64,000 bases of DNA from Sphingobium sp. 15-1 (GCF_013375535.1 NZ_JABXJG010000001.1:248001-312000); one strand, 5' to 3'; numbered from the stretch's first letter, positions 38,234 through 48,108 are shown. The notes: generated from the sequence alone by a model not told the origin. A program made the numbers and translations.

Positions 38234-38258
38234 CCCCGCCGTTCCCCCCGCAACCATC

Positions 38259-40208
38259 TTACTGACCGCCATTATTGGCGTTGGCGAGCGCGCGCTGCAC
38301 GCCGGCCACCGCATTGGCGTTACGCTTGACGCCTAGCTCCTTCTCGACGGCGCGCTCGAACTGCTGGCCATATTCCTGGCCGACGACGTCGCTGAGCTGG
38401 TCGCGGACCTGGTTGACCAGCGCCTTGTCGCCGCCCGCGTCACCGCGCTTGATGGCGTTCAACTGCACCACGAAATAGCCGCGATCCTGCCCGGCGGGCA
38501 GAGTCTTCACGCTGCTGGGCGCCATGGTGAACAGCATCGCGACCTCGGCGGGCGGACGCTGCCCGTCGCGCATGATGTCGGCGCGACGGCCGCCCACGAC
38601 CTGCGGCTTGGGCAGGGCGACGCCAGCGGCGGCGACCGCCTCGTCCAGCTTCGCGCCCTTGGCGACCTTGGCGCGGATCTGTTCGGCCAGCGCCTTCGCC
38701 TTCTCATTGCCCTGGGCGAGCTTGTACTGCATCGCCACCAGCGCCTTGACCTTGGCGAGCGGCGGCGGCGCTGCGGCCTGAATGTCGCCGGGCGCGGCCA
38801 GCGCATAGCGCTGGTCGGCGGCGATCGGGATCAACTGCGCATCGTCATCCTGGCTCATTCCAAAGACGGGGGCGAGCAGCGGCTTCACATCGGCCGGAAC
38901 CTGATAGGCCGCATCCTCCACCTGCTTGCCGGTGGACACGAGGAACGGCGTGGTCTCCAGCTTCAGGCCGTTATCCTTCACCACTTCCTCGAAGCTGCCG
39001 CCATTGGCGACCTGATCCTCGATCTTGCCGGTGAAGTCGTTCAGCAGCTTCTTTTCCTTCTGCGTCCGCAGCGTGGCGACGATTTCGCTCCGCACGGCTT
39101 CCAGCGCGCGGGCAGGGGTCGACTTGACCGCCGCGACGCGCAGCAGCACCCAGCCCAGCGAGCCGCGCATCGGGCCGATCAGCTCGCCCTGCTTCGCGGC
39201 GAAGCCCGCATTGGCGACGGCGGCCGAAGCGGCGGAGGCCAGCCCCTCGCGGCTCTGGTCCGTCAGCTCGGACACGGAAAGACCCGCGCCCTGCGCCGCC
39301 GCGGCGAGCGATTTGCCGCCCTTCACCTGATCGGCAATCGCCTTGGCGCCCGCTTGCGTCGGCAGGATCAACTGCTCGAAATTGCGGCTTTCCTTGGCGG
39401 CATAGGCGGCCTTGTTCTGGTTATAATAGGTCGCGATCTCCGCATCGGTGGGCTGCGCCGCCTGGGCGAAGCGCTCGACGTCGATCACGGCATAGCGGAT
39501 GCGGCGCTGTTCCGGGATGGTGTAGCGCGCGGCATTCTTCTTGTAGAAGTCGCCTAGCTGCGCGTCGGTCGGCTCCTTGATGTCCCTGAACGCGCTGGCG
39601 GGAATGACGGCGATGGTTCCCTGGCGCGCCTCCAGCAGCAGCGAGGCATAGGGCAGCACCATGGAGTCGGTCAGCTTCACGCCCAGGCCCAGGGGAGCGA
39701 GCATCTGCCGCTCCAATATTTCGCGGCTGATATCGTCGCGCAGCGCTTGTTCGGTGATCCGCTCGCGCAGCAGCAATTGCCGGAAATTCTCCTGGCTGAA
39801 ATTGCCGGCCGCATCCTGAAAGGCCGGGATCTGCGCGATCTGCGCGTCGACCAGACGCTTGGAGATATGCACCTTCTGGTCGCCCGCATATTCCTTCAGC
39901 GTCATCGACGCGACGAGCTGGTCATAAACCTGTGCTCCGCCGCCTTGCGCCAGGAAATCGCTGATCTGAAGCCCCGGATTGGACCGGCGCGCATTTTCGA
40001 ACACGCGCTGCACCCGGTCCTGCAATTCCGTCATCGTCAGGCGCGATCCGCCCGCCTTGGCCACGGTTTCGCCCGCGCCCAGCGACGTGCCGAACTTGCC
40101 GCTGGTGATGTCCCCCATGATGAAGGCGGCCGCGACGATCCCAAGGAAGATCAGCGCCGCGAAAGCGCCGAATTTGGAGTGGATGAAACGGCGAAAGACT
40201 GAAAGCAT
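38259..40208 (-). CDS. ppiD: Membrane-anchored periplasmic chaperone, PpiD-type (SurA_N plus rotamase)
   Basis: The 649-residue protein has a short cytoplasmic start and one membrane helix (about residues 14-32, FGAFAALIFLGIVAAAFIMG), then a SurA-like N-domain (EQALRDDISREILERQML) and a parvulin-like region in the middle. This is the layout of PpiD, a folding helper at the Sec translocon. The parvulin domain looks degenerate, as in other PpiD proteins, so isomerase activity may be weak. It is upstream of trpE on the same strand and divergent from tpiA. Confidence 0.88.
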   Translation of the reverse strand: MLSVFRRFIHSKFGAFAALIFLGIVAAAFIMGDITSGKFGTSLGAGETVAKAGGSRLTMTELQDRVQRVFENARRSNPGLQISDFLAQGGGAQVYDQLVASMTLKEYAGDQKVHISKRLVDAQIAQIPAFQDAAGNFSQENFRQLLLRERITEQALRDDISREILERQMLAPLGLGVKLTDSMVLPYASLLLEARQGTIAVIPASAFRDIKEPTDAQLGDFYKKNAARYTIPEQRRIRYAVIDVERFAQAAQPTDAEIATYYNQNKAAYAAKESRNFEQLILPTQAGAKAIADQVKGGKSLAAAAQGAGLSVSELTDQSREGLASAASAAVANAGFAAKQGELIGPMRGSLGWVLLRVAAVKSTPARALEAVRSEIVATLRTQKEKKLLNDFTGKIEDQVANGGSFEEVVKDNGLKLETTPFLVSTGKQVEDAAYQVPADVKPLLAPVFGMSQDDDAQLIPIAADQRYALAAPGDIQAAAPPPLAKVKALVAMQYKLAQGNEKAKALAEQIRAKVAKGAKLDEAVAAAGVALPKPQVVGGRRADIMRDGQRPPAEVAMLFTMAPSSVKTLPAGQDRGYFVVQLNAIKRGDAGGDKALVNQVRDQLSDVVGQEYGQQFERAVEKELGVKRNANAVAGVQRALANANNGGQ

Positions 40209-40401
40209 GGAGGAAAGTCCGTAAATGCGGCTTTGATGGCGGCCCGCTTTAAGGGCGGATCGTCGCGTGGGCAAGGGGCGCGACGGGCGCGAGGCTGGAC
40301 AAATGCCCGTGCGCCGTTCATCGGCTCGGCCAACCCGGCGGTCCTGTTGGAGAGCGGCGCCGTTGGGGACCGTGCAGCAATAACCATAAGGGGAAAGATC
40401 G

Positions 40402-41142
40402 ATGGGCAGGCGGAAGCTGGTTGTCGGCAACTGGAAGATGAACGGCCTGCGCGCCCAATTGGGCGAGGTGGAGGCGATCGGCGGCCTGGCGCAGGAGCAT
40501 CCGGCGGTGGAAGTCGGCCTGTGCCTGCCCGCGACGCTGATCGCAGCGGCGGACGGCGTGAAGGGCGCGGCCTTCGTCGGCGCGCAGGATTGCCATATGA
40601 AGGCCAGCGGCGCGCATACCGGCTGCCTTTCCGCCGCGATGCTGGCGGAGGCCGGGGCAAGCTGGACCATTGTCGGCCATAGCGAACGGCGGCAGGACCA
40701 GGGCGAAGCCGACGCCGACATCGCAGCCAAGGCGCTGGCGGCGAAGGCGGCGGGGCTGAAGGTCATCCTCTGCGTGGGCGAGAGCCTGGACGTCCGCGAC
40801 GCAGGCAATGCCGAAGCGGTGGTCTCGGCGCAATTGCTGGCGTCGCTGCCGGAAGGCGCGGCGGCCGATTGGCTGGCCATCGCCTATGAACCGATCTGGG
40901 CGATCGGCACGGGCCGAATCCCCACCATGGAAGCGGTCGCCGCGATGCATGCAGCCCTGCGCGCCGCTCTGGCGGGCCGGATCGGCGCGGATGCGGAGGG
41001 GATGCGAATCCTCTATGGCGGATCGATGAACGGCGACAATGCGGCGGAGCTGCTGGCGCTGGCCGACGTCGACGGCGGCCTGATCGGCGGGGCGAGCCTG
41101 ACGGCGGAAAAATTCGCCCCGGTGATCGCGGCGGCGGGCTGA
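40402..41142 (+). CDS. tpiA: Triosephosphate isomerase
   Basis: The 246-residue enzyme interconverts glyceraldehyde-3-phosphate and dihydroxyacetone phosphate. The active-site residues are clear: Lys12 (GNWKMNG), the His of IVGHSERR near 93, and the Glu of AYEPIWAIGTG, the flexible loop motif. The phosphate-binding LYGGSMN and GGLIGGASL segments close the barrel. AAGGGGAAAG precedes the ATG. It heads the plus-strand series tpiA-secG-pyrG and is divergent from ppiD. Confidence 0.96.
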   Translation: MGRRKLVVGNWKMNGLRAQLGEVEAIGGLAQEHPAVEVGLCLPATLIAAADGVKGAAFVGAQDCHMKASGAHTGCLSAAMLAEAGASWTIVGHSERRQDQGEADADIAAKALAAKAAGLKVILCVGESLDVRDAGNAEAVVSAQLLASLPEGAAADWLAIAYEPIWAIGTGRIPTMEAVAAMHAALRAALAGRIGADAEGMRILYGGSMNGDNAAELLALADVDGGLIGGASLTAEKFAPVIAAAG

Positions 41143-41170
41143 TCCTTAACCAATAAAACAAAATAATAAG

Positions 41171-41296
41171 CCCCTCCCGCTTGCGGGAGGGGGAAGGGGA
41201 GGGCGCGAGCGTAGCGAGCTTCTGCCCTATCGGCCAGGTCAGAACCGCCGCTGGCGCGGCGCACCCTCCCCCGACCCCTCCCGCAAGCGGGAGGGG
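41171..41296. repeat. Hairpin repeat C1 (family C)
   Basis: Two self-complementary arms, CCCCTCCCGCTTGCGGGAGG... and ...CCCCTCCCGCAAGCGGGAGGGG, flank a core holding GAGCGTAGCGAGC and CGCC-GCT-GGCG hairpins. It lies between tpiA and secG. Confidence 0.85.
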
Positions 41297-41384
41297 AGGA
41301 ATAGGCAGGCTCCCGGTTGCCCCCGCGCCCCTTCATCGCTATGTGCGCGGCAACGCACCCCATTACCGGACAGAGTTCGCCCCC

Positions 41385-41762
41385 ATGTTCACCTTCATCC
41401 TCGTCGTGCAGGCCATTGTCGCCGCTCTGCTGGTCACCGTCATCCTGATGCAGAAGTCGGAAGGCGGCGGGCTGGGCGTCGGCGGCAGCCCGGCGGGGTT
41501 CATGTCGGCGCGCGGCGCGGCGGATTTTCTGACCCGCTCCACCACGATCCTCGCCGGCATCTTCGTGACGCTGTCGGTGGTGCTGGCGGTGATCGCCTCG
41601 GTCCAACATCGGCCGAGCGACATCGACACCTCGCTGGTGAAGCAGGCCCCTGCCGCTCCGGCGACCGCTCCGGCTCCGGCAACCGGCAACGATCCGCTGG
41701 CCGGCGCGGCGGGTGCAGCCGGCAGCAACAGCTCGAACGGCGCGGTTCCGCTCGCGAACTAA
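41385..41762 (+). CDS. secG: Preprotein translocase subunit SecG
   Basis: The 125-residue protein is SecG, the small membrane component of the SecYEG channel. Two hydrophobic helices (about residues 2-20 and 52-72) flank the LMQKSEGGGLGVGG loop that marks the family. The Ala/Pro/Thr-rich C-terminal tail (from about residue 85) is an alphaproteobacterial extension. It sits between tpiA and pyrG, an order common in this class. Confidence 0.93.
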   Translation: MFTFILVVQAIVAALLVTVILMQKSEGGGLGVGGSPAGFMSARGAADFLTRSTTILAGIFVTLSVVLAVIASVQHRPSDIDTSLVKQAPAAPATAPAPATGNDPLAGAAGAAGSNSSNGAVPLAN

Positions 41763-41853
41763 GCCGCTTAGCGATCATTTCGATCTTTTTTCGCACGCGC
41801 GATGATTCGCGCGCTTGCCCAACTCGTTTGTAAAAGGCTAAGCCTCTCCTCCC

Positions 41854-43488
41854 ATGGCGCGGTATATTTTCATCACCGGCGGCGTGGTCTCCTCGCTTGG
41901 CAAGGGCCTTATGGCCGCTTCGCTTGCAGCTCTGCTGCAGGCGCGAGGTTTCCGTGTGCGCATTCGGAAATTCGATCCCTATCTCAACGTCGATCCGGGC
42001 ACGATGAGCCCGTATCAGCATGGCGAGGTCTATGTGACCGACGACGGGGCGGAAACCGACCTCGACCTCGGCCATTATGAGCGCTTCACCGGCGTTTCGG
42101 CGCGGCAGTCGGACAATGTGACGCAGGGCCGGGTCTATCAGACCATCATCCAGCGCGAGCGACGCGGCGACTATCTGGGCGCGACGGTGCAGGTGATCCC
42201 GCACGTCACCGACGAGATCAAGGCCTTCGCCCTGGCGGATTCGGACGACCTCGATTTCGTGCTGTGCGAGATCGGCGGCACGGTGGGCGACATCGAATCG
42301 CTGCCCTTCATGGAGGCGATCCGCCAGCTCCATAACGATCTGGGCCGCAATCGCTCCATCTTCGTCCATGTGACGCTGGTCCCCTATATTGCGGCGGCCG
42401 GCGAGCTGAAGACCAAGCCGACCCAGCATAGCGTGCGCGAGTTGACGTCGCTGGGCATTCAGCCCGACATATTGCTCTGCCGCTGCGAACATCCGCTGCC
42501 CGACAGCGAGCGGAAGAAGATCGCACTCTTCTGCAACGTCCGCCCCGAAGCGGTCATCCCAGCGCTCGACGCCAGCAGCATCTATGCCGTCCCGACGCAA
42601 TATCATGCCGAGGGGCTGGACGACGAAGTGCTGCGCGCCTTCGGCATCGAAAATGCGCCCGCGCCCAAGCTCGACCGCTGGCACGACATCATGGATCGCC
42701 AGCAGAATCCGGAGGGCGAAGTCACCATCGGCGTGGTCGGCAAATATGTCGGCCTGCTCGACGCGTACAAATCGCTCTACGAAGCCCTGCATCATGGCGG
42801 CTTCGCCAACCGGGTGAAGGTCAACATCCGGTGGATCGACGCCGAACTGTTCGAGGAAGAGGGCGCAGACATCGCCGCCCGCCTGGAACCGATGCACGGC
42901 ATCCTCGTCCCCGGCGGCTTCGGCGTGCGCGGGTCGGAAGGGAAGATCGCCTCCGTCAAATTCGCCCGCGAACGCAACGTGCCCTTCTTCGGCATTTGCC
43001 TGGGCATGCAGATGGCCTGCATCGAGGGCGCGCGGAACACGGCGGGCATCGAAAACGCCTCGACCACCGAATTCGGGGAAACCAGCGAGCCGGTCGTCGG
43101 CCTCATCACCGAATGGATGAGCAAGGAAGGCCTGCAAAAGCGCACCGCCGAAACCGATCTGGGCGGCACCATGCGGCTGGGCGCCTATCCGGCGAAGCTC
43201 ACCGGCAACAGCGTCGTCGCGGGCATCTACAACGCCACCGACATCAGCGAGCGCCATCGCCACCGCTATGAAGTCAATGCCGGCTATCGCGAGCCGCTGG
43301 AAAAGGGCGGCCTGATCTTCTCCGGCATGTCGCCTGACGGCACGCTGCCGGAAATTGTCGAGCGGCCCGATCATCCCTGGTTCGTGGGCGTGCAGTTCCA
43401 CCCGGAACTCAAGTCCAAACCCTTCGACCCGCACCCGCTCTTCGCCAGCTTCATCGAAGCGGCGGTCAAGCAGAGCCGGTTGGTGTAA
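41854..43488 (+). CDS. pyrG: CTP synthase
   Basis: The 544-residue enzyme makes CTP from UTP, ATP and glutamine. The synthetase domain opens with [18 protein letters not shown] (P-loop) and contains [15 protein letters not shown]. The C-terminal glutamine amidotransferase domain has the Cys nucleophile in GICLGMQMA and the His/Glu pair in [10 protein letters not shown]. Length and order match the universal family. It ends with a strong terminator at 43494. Confidence 0.97.
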   Translation: MARYIFITGGVVSSLGKGLMAASLAALLQARGFRVRIRKFDPYLNVDPGTMSPYQHGEVYVTDDGAETDLDLGHYERFTGVSARQSDNVTQGRVYQTIIQRERRGDYLGATVQVIPHVTDEIKAFALADSDDLDFVLCEIGGTVGDIESLPFMEAIRQLHNDLGRNRSIFVHVTLVPYIAAAGELKTKPTQHSVRELTSLGIQPDILLCRCEHPLPDSERKKIALFCNVRPEAVIPALDASSIYAVPTQYHAEGLDDEVLRAFGIENAPAPKLDRWHDIMDRQQNPEGEVTIGVVGKYVGLLDAYKSLYEALHHGGFANRVKVNIRWIDAELFEEEGADIAARLEPMHGILVPGGFGVRGSEGKIASVKFARERNVPFFGICLGMQMACIEGARNTAGIENASTTEFGETSEPVVGLITEWMSKEGLQKRTAETDLGGTMRLGAYPAKLTGNSVVAGIYNATDISERHRHRYEVNAGYREPLEKGGLIFSGMSPDGTLPEIVERPDHPWFVGVQFHPELKSKPFDPHPLFASFIEAAVKQSRLV

Positions 43489-43493
43489 GAGAA

Positions 43494-43518
43494 GCGGGGC
43501 CGGAAGGGCCCCGTTTTT
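43494..43518 (+). terminator. Rho-independent terminator of pyrG
   Basis: CGGGGCC pairs with GGCCCCG across a GGAA loop, followed by TTTTT. It begins 6 bp after the pyrG stop. Confidence 0.88.
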
Positions 43519-43540
43519 CGTTTCGGCTCCCCTATGCGCA

Positions 43541-43628
43541 ACGTGCTCCTGCGAAGGCAGGAGCCCAGTTCCGCCGTTTCGATAGTTAGGCACCGTCTGA
43601 ACTGGGTTCCTGCCTTCGCAGGAACACG
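43541..43628. repeat. Hairpin repeat A7 (family A)
   Basis: Arms ACGTGCTCCTGCGAAGGCAG... and ...CTGCCTTCGCAGGAACACG are present, with the loop (CACCGTCTGAACT type) matching A9 and, reversed, A2 and A5. It lies between convergent pyrG and the sugar-dehydrogenase gene, just after the pyrG terminator. Confidence 0.88.
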
Positions 43629-43635
43629 CAGGGAA

Positions 43636-44769
43636 TCACCCCTGAACAGGCGTCAACTTCAACAACCGCCCCTGCGACCCATCCTTCCCATCCTCCAGCA
43701 GCCACAGCGCCCCGTCAGGCCCTTGCTCCACCTCCCGGATTCGCGCGCCCATATCCCACTGATCGGCCTTGGAAGCCTTCTCCCCCTCCAGCTTCACCCG
43801 CACAAGCAACTGGCTCGACAGTCCGCCGATAAACAGCGAATCCTTCCACTGCGGAAACAGATCGCCCGAATAATAAACAAGCCCACCCGGCGAGATCACC
43901 GGATTCCACCAGAGCTTCGGCGCCTCATACCCATCGCCCACCTTATGATCGGGAATATCCCGTCCATCATAATGGCTACCGTTGGAAACCCTGGGCCAGC
44001 CATAATTCAACCCCGGCTTGATGAGATTCATCTCATCCCCGCCCTGCGGCCCCATCTCCTGCTCCCAAAGCCGCCCATCCTTGTCGAAGGCGATGCCCAG
44101 CAGATTGCGATGCCCATAGGACCAGACCGCCGGATGAAATCCCTTGGCCGCCAACGGGTTGCCCGCCGCCGGCGTCCCGTCCAGATTCAACCGCAACACC
44201 TTGCCTAAGGTCGATTTCGGGTCCTGCGCCGGATCGAATTTCTGCCGCTCGCCATTGGTGAAGAACAGATATTTCCCATCCGGCGAAAAGGTGATTCGTC
44301 CCGAATAATGGCCATTGCCGTCGACATAGGGGCTGACCCGGAAAATCACCTTCACCCCGTCGAGCTTCGTCGTCCCGTCGCTCGCCTGATGGAAGATGCC
44401 GGTGGTGAGCGCCACGCCCTTGCCGCCCCGACCGGCCTCGGAAAAGCTGAAATAGACCTTCTTATTCTCCGCGAAACCGGGCGCCAGCACCACATCCATC
44501 AGTGCGCCCTGTCCCGCGCTGTCGACCTTTGGCATCCCCGCGACCGGGATTTTCGTCCCGTTCTTCGGATCGAACAGGATCATCTCGCCCGCCTTCTCGG
44601 TGATCAGCATCCGCCCGTCCGGCAGGAAGGTCATCGCCCAGGGAGAATCGAAATCCGCGATGACGGAGGTCTTGAACGGCTTGCCCGTGGCGGCGTTCTG
44701 CCCGGTGGCGTTGTCCGCCGAGCAGGCGATCAGGGCCAGCGGCAAGGCGGTCAGGGCGAAATGGCGCAT
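43636..44769 (-). CDS. PQQ-dependent soluble aldose (sugar) dehydrogenase-like lipoprotein
   Basis: The 377-residue protein has a lipoprotein signal (ALTALPLALIAC, Cys at about residue 16) and a six-bladed propeller of the glucose/sorbosone dehydrogenase family. Segments such as SPWAMTFLPDGRMLITEK, the YSGRITFSPDGKYLFF blade, WSYGHRNLLGIAFD and EMGPQGGDEMN are shared with E. coli YliI/Asd, a PQQ- and calcium-binding aldose sugar dehydrogenase. Expected site: periplasm or outer membrane. The substrate is not certain, and PQQ synthesis genes are not in the window. GAGGAG lies 8-9 bases before the start at 44769. It is divergent from rimP. Confidence 0.87.
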   Translation of the reverse strand: MRHFALTALPLALIACSADNATGQNAATGKPFKTSVIADFDSPWAMTFLPDGRMLITEKAGEMILFDPKNGTKIPVAGMPKVDSAGQGALMDVVLAPGFAENKKVYFSFSEAGRGGKGVALTTGIFHQASDGTTKLDGVKVIFRVSPYVDGNGHYSGRITFSPDGKYLFFTNGERQKFDPAQDPKSTLGKVLRLNLDGTPAAGNPLAAKGFHPAVWSYGHRNLLGIAFDKDGRLWEQEMGPQGGDEMNLIKPGLNYGWPRVSNGSHYDGRDIPDHKVGDGYEAPKLWWNPVISPGGLVYYSGDLFPQWKDSLFIGGLSSQLLVRVKLEGEKASKADQWDMGARIREVEQGPDGALWLLEDGKDGSQGRLLKLTPVQG

Positions 44770-44936
44770 CTTTTTTCTCCTCGTCGGGCGCTGAAATGCC
44801 TCGCAACAATTAATGTTGCAGCTTTGCAGCATCGCGCTTATATCGCCCTTGCTTCCTTACATCGTCAAACATGTCGGGGTCGCGGGCTGAAAGCCTGCGG
44901 CAACAGGGAAGCTGCACATTTGCGTTTGGAGACACC

Positions 44937-45461
44937 ATGGCGGACATCGCCGTACTGACAGCCCTGATCGAACCGGAGGTAAAGGCCCTGGGCTTTGCCC
45001 TCGTGCGCATCAAGCTGTTCGGCTCGGGCGATGACTATACGCTTCAGATCATGGCCGAACGGCCCGAAACGAAGCAGCTCGTCATAGAGGATTGCGCCAC
45101 CATCTCCCGCCGCCTTTCAGATATTCTGGACGAAGCAGACCCGATTCCGGAGGCCTATCGCCTTGAAGTCAGCTCGCCCGGCATCGCCCGCCCGCTGACC
45201 CGCCTCACCGATTTCCTCGAATGGGCCGGGCATGAGGCGAAGATCGCCGCGACCGAAACCGTCTCCGGCCGCAAGAGCTTCCGGGGCGTGCTGAAAGGCG
45301 TTGAGGGCGAGGATATTTTGTTCACCGACGCCAAGGCGGGCGACGTCGTCATCCCCTTTGCGCTGGTGGGCGACGCCAAGCTGATACTGACCGACGCGCT
45401 GATTGCTGCTAGTATGCCGCTCTCCTCCGATGGGGCGGATGAGTTCGAAACCGAAGAATAA
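44937..45461 (+). CDS. rimP: Ribosome maturation factor RimP
   Basis: The 174-residue protein is RimP (DUF150), needed to mature the 30S subunit. The pattern EPEVKALGFALVRIKLFGSG, VIEDCATISRRLSDILDEADPIPEAYRLEVSSPGIARPL is diagnostic. The C-terminal SH3-like domain follows. The start at 44937 is preceded by TTGGAGA. nusA begins 14 bp after its stop, the near-universal rimP-nusA pairing, so this is probably the first gene of the transcription/translation cluster. Confidence 0.95.
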   Translation: MADIAVLTALIEPEVKALGFALVRIKLFGSGDDYTLQIMAERPETKQLVIEDCATISRRLSDILDEADPIPEAYRLEVSSPGIARPLTRLTDFLEWAGHEAKIAATETVSGRKSFRGVLKGVEGEDILFTDAKAGDVVIPFALVGDAKLILTDALIAASMPLSSDGADEFETEE

Positions 45462-45474
45462 GGGTTCAACGATC

Positions 45475-47046
45475 ATGGCCAACGCCATTTCCGCCAACAA
45501 GGCCGAGCTGCTCGCCATTGCCAATTCGGTGGCCAGCGAAAAGATGATCGACAAGGCCATCGTCATCGAGGCGATGGAGGATGCGATCCAGCGCGCCGCC
45601 CGCGCCCGCTATGGCGCCGAGAATGACATTCGCGCGAAATTGGACCCGGACACCGGCGACCTGCGCCTGTGGCGCGTCGTGGAGGTGGTCGAGGCGGTCG
45701 ACGATTATTTCAAGCAGGTCGATCTGCGTCAGGCGCAGAAGCTGAAGAAGGACGCCGTGATCGGTGACTTCATCGTCGACCCGCTGCCCCCGATCGATCT
45801 GGGCCGCATCGACGCCCAGTCGGCCAAGCAGGTGATCTTCCAAAAGGTCCGCGACGCCGAGCGCGAGCGCCAGCATGAGGAATTCAAGGACCGCGTGGGT
45901 GAGATCATCACCGGCGTCGTCAAGTCCGTCGAATTCGGCCATGTCGTCGTGAACCTGGGCCGCGCCGAGGGCGTCATCCGCCGCGATCAGCAGATTCCCC
46001 GCGAAGTCGTCCGCGTGGGCGACCGCATCCGCTCGGTGATCCTGAACGTGCGCCGCGAAAATCGCGGTCCGCAGATTTTCCTCAGCCGCGCCCACCCCGA
46101 ATTCATGAAGAAGCTGTTCGCGCAGGAAGTGCCCGAAATCTATGACGGCGTGATCGAGATCAAGGCCGCCGCCCGCGATCCGGGCAGCCGCGCCAAGATC
46201 GGCGTCATCAGCCGCGATTCGAGCATCGACCCGGTCGGCGCCTGCGTCGGCATGAAGGGCAGCCGCGTGCAGGCCGTCGTGCAGGAAATGCAGGGCGAGA
46301 AGATCGACATCATCCCCTGGTCGGAAGATACGGCGACCTTCGTCGTCAACGCGCTCCAGCCCGCGCAGGTCGCTCGCGTCGTCATCGATGAGGAAGAGGA
46401 GCGCATCGAAGTCGTCGTTCCCGACGATCAGCTCTCGCTCGCCATCGGCCGCCGCGGCCAGAATGTCCGCCTCGCCAGCCAGCTCACCGGCAAGGCGATC
46501 GACATCATGACGGAGGCCGACGCGTCCGAGAAGCGCCAGAAGGAATTCGTCTCCCGCTCCGAAATGTTCCAGAATGAGCTGGACGTGGACGAAACCCTCT
46601 CGCAGTTGCTGGTGGCCGAAGGCTTTGGCGAGCTGGAGGAAGTGGCCTATGTCGGCATCGACGAACTGGCCGCGATCGAAGGCTTTGACGAGGAACTGGC
46701 GCAGGAGCTGCAAAGCCGCGCCCAGGAAGCGCTGGACCGCCGCGAAGCCGCTGCCCGCGAGGAGCGTCAGGCGCTGGGCGTCGAGGATGCGCTGGCCGAC
46801 ATGCCGCACCTCACCGAAGCCATGCTGGTGACGCTGGGCAAGGCGGGCATCAAGACGCTCGACGATCTGGCCGACCTCGCCACTGACGAGCTGATCGCGA
46901 AGAAGCGCGTCGACCAGCGCCGCCGCCGCGAGAATAAGGACGAGGACAAGGGCGGCATCCTGGCCGAATATGGCCTGAACGAAGAGCAGGGCAATGAGAT
47001 CATCATGGCCGCCCGTGCCCACTGGTTCGAAGACGAGGAAGCGTAA
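45475..47046 (+). CDS. nusA: Transcription elongation/termination factor NusA
   Basis: The 523-residue protein has the NusA layout: an N-terminal RNA polymerase-binding domain (about 1-130), an S1 domain (from GEIITGVVKSVEFG), two KH domains (ISRDSSIDPVGACVGMKGSRVQ and LAIGRRGQNVRLASQLTGK) and C-terminal helix-hairpin-helix/acidic repeats that bind RNAP alpha or lambda N. The start at 45475 (MANAISANK) follows AAGGG. The stop is 7 bp from the tautomerase gene. Confidence 0.96.
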   Translation: MANAISANKAELLAIANSVASEKMIDKAIVIEAMEDAIQRAARARYGAENDIRAKLDPDTGDLRLWRVVEVVEAVDDYFKQVDLRQAQKLKKDAVIGDFIVDPLPPIDLGRIDAQSAKQVIFQKVRDAERERQHEEFKDRVGEIITGVVKSVEFGHVVVNLGRAEGVIRRDQQIPREVVRVGDRIRSVILNVRRENRGPQIFLSRAHPEFMKKLFAQEVPEIYDGVIEIKAAARDPGSRAKIGVISRDSSIDPVGACVGMKGSRVQAVVQEMQGEKIDIIPWSEDTATFVVNALQPAQVARVVIDEEEERIEVVVPDDQLSLAIGRRGQNVRLASQLTGKAIDIMTEADASEKRQKEFVSRSEMFQNELDVDETLSQLLVAEGFGELEEVAYVGIDELAAIEGFDEELAQELQSRAQEALDRREAAAREERQALGVEDALADMPHLTEAMLVTLGKAGIKTLDDLADLATDELIAKKRVDQRRRRENKDEDKGGILAEYGLNEEQGNEIIMAARAHWFEDEEA

Positions 47047-47052
47047 GCCCAG

Positions 47053-47286
47053 ATGCCCTTCGTCGACATCCGTCTGGCCGGAAACGCCACCAAAGAGCAG
47101 AAGGCGGCCATCGTCGCTGACGTCACCCGGTCGCTCGTCGAGCGTCTCGGGAAGTCGCCCGCTGCCGTCCAGGTGGTGATTTCCGAGATTTCGACGGAAA
47201 ATTACGGCGCGGGTGGTCAGCTCATAGCTGACCGCGATGCGCTCAAAGCAGGGGAGGACGCCCATGCTGCGGTCACTTCCCGATGA
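47053..47286 (+). CDS. 4-oxalocrotonate tautomerase-family protein
   Basis: The 77-residue protein belongs to the 4-OT family, in which Pro1 (here Pro2 before Met removal) is the catalytic base. MPFVDIRLAGNATKEQKAAIV and the ISTENYGAGGQLI segment fit; the Arg7 and Arg39-like positions are partly conserved. Family members tautomerise enol/keto acids, but the substrate here is unknown. It begins 7 bp after nusA, so it is cotranscribed with it, an unusual place for such an enzyme. The aromatic cluster in this window uses ortho cleavage and does not need 4-OT. Confidence 0.85.
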   Translation: MPFVDIRLAGNATKEQKAAIVADVTRSLVERLGKSPAAVQVVISEISTENYGAGGQLIADRDALKAGEDAHAAVTSR

Positions 47287-47317
47287 GAGGTTAAGCTCCA
47301 ACATCGCCGTTCGGGAA

Positions 47318-47428
47318 ACGTGCTCCTGCGAAGGCACTCGCACGAGACGAGTGGCTCGTAAGAGCCCAGTTCCGAGCTTGCGCGTTCTCGCTACGGTAGA
47401 ACTGGGTTCCTGCCTCCGCAGGAACACG
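47318..47428. repeat. Hairpin repeat A8 (family A, type I insert in left arm)
   Basis: The left arm ACGTGCTCCTGCGAAGGC is followed by an insert at about 47334-47363 in which CACTCG pairs with CGAGTG across CACGAGA. The right arm CTGCCTCCGCAGGAACACG lacks the insert. It lies between the tautomerase and ylxR genes. Confidence 0.85.
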
Positions 47429-47451
47429 GCCGCTTGTGGGGAAGGTGTGGC

Positions 47452-48108
47452 ATGACCGAACGCAAATGCATCCTCTCCGGCGACCGCGCCGATCCGGACC
47501 ATCTGGTCCGGCTCGCCTGCGGTCCGAACGGCGAAATCCTGCCCGACATCCGCGCCAAGGCGCCCGGCCGCGGCGCCTGGATCGGCGTATCCCGCCCGGA
47601 ACTGGAGCAGGCTCTCGCCAAGGGCAAACTCAAGGGCGCGCTCGCCCGCGCCTTCAAGACTGGCGAGCTGCACATCCCCGACACGCTGCCTGCGCTGATC
47701 GAGGACGGCTTGCGCAAGGCTCTGCTCGACCGCCTCGGTCTGGAGGCGAAGGCGTCCATGGTCCTGACCGGCTCCGAAAAGATCGATGTCGCCTGCCGCA
47801 AGGGCGACGTCACGCTGCTGCTCCACGCCGCCGACGCGGCCGCCGACGGCAACCGCAAGCTCGATCAGGCTCTGCGCGTCGGACAGGAGGCGGAAGGCAC
47901 CGATTTGGCGGGCATCGTCTTGCCTGTGGACCGACACGCCCTATCTATGGCAATGGGGCGGGACAATGTCGTCCATATCGCAGTGACCGACTCGCGTGCG
48001 GCGTCGCGTCTGCGTGCGGCCATAGGCCGCTTGGAAAGCTATCTGGGTTGCGCTAACGGGGCGCCGGTGCATGGGGAGCGGGACTCCGCTGGTGCGCTGG
48101 GCGCCTGA
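47452..48108 (+). CDS. YlxR-type RNA-binding protein (DUF448) with L7Ae-like extension
   Basis: The 218-residue protein has an N-terminal DUF448/YlxR domain (RKCILSGDRADPDHLVRLACGPNGEILPDIRAKAPGRGAW) and a second domain resembling the L7Ae/L30e fold (about residues 95-195), the fused form common in alphaproteobacteria. YlxR proteins bind nucleic acid; their exact role is unsettled, though they are nearly always located between nusA and infB, as here. GGGAAGG precedes the start at 47452. It lies 75 bp upstream of infB. Confidence 0.88.
   Translation: MTERKCILSGDRADPDHLVRLACGPNGEILPDIRAKAPGRGAWIGVSRPELEQALAKGKLKGALARAFKTGELHIPDTLPALIEDGLRKALLDRLGLEAKASMVLTGSEKIDVACRKGDVTLLLHAADAAADGNRKLDQALRVGQEAEGTDLAGIVLPVDRHALSMAMGRDNVVHIAVTDSRAASRLRAAIGRLESYLGCANGAPVHGERDSAGALGA

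Noticed and set aside
41763..41853. GATC-ATTTC-GATC-TTTTTT after secG as a terminator
   Set aside because: The stem is only four base pairs and AT-rich, too weak for an intrinsic terminator, even though a T run follows.
45466..47937. An 823-codon minus-strand frame opposite nusA
   Set aside because: It is antisense to the confident nusA, tautomerase and ylxR genes and has shadow-type composition (His, Asp, Ala and Arg bias).
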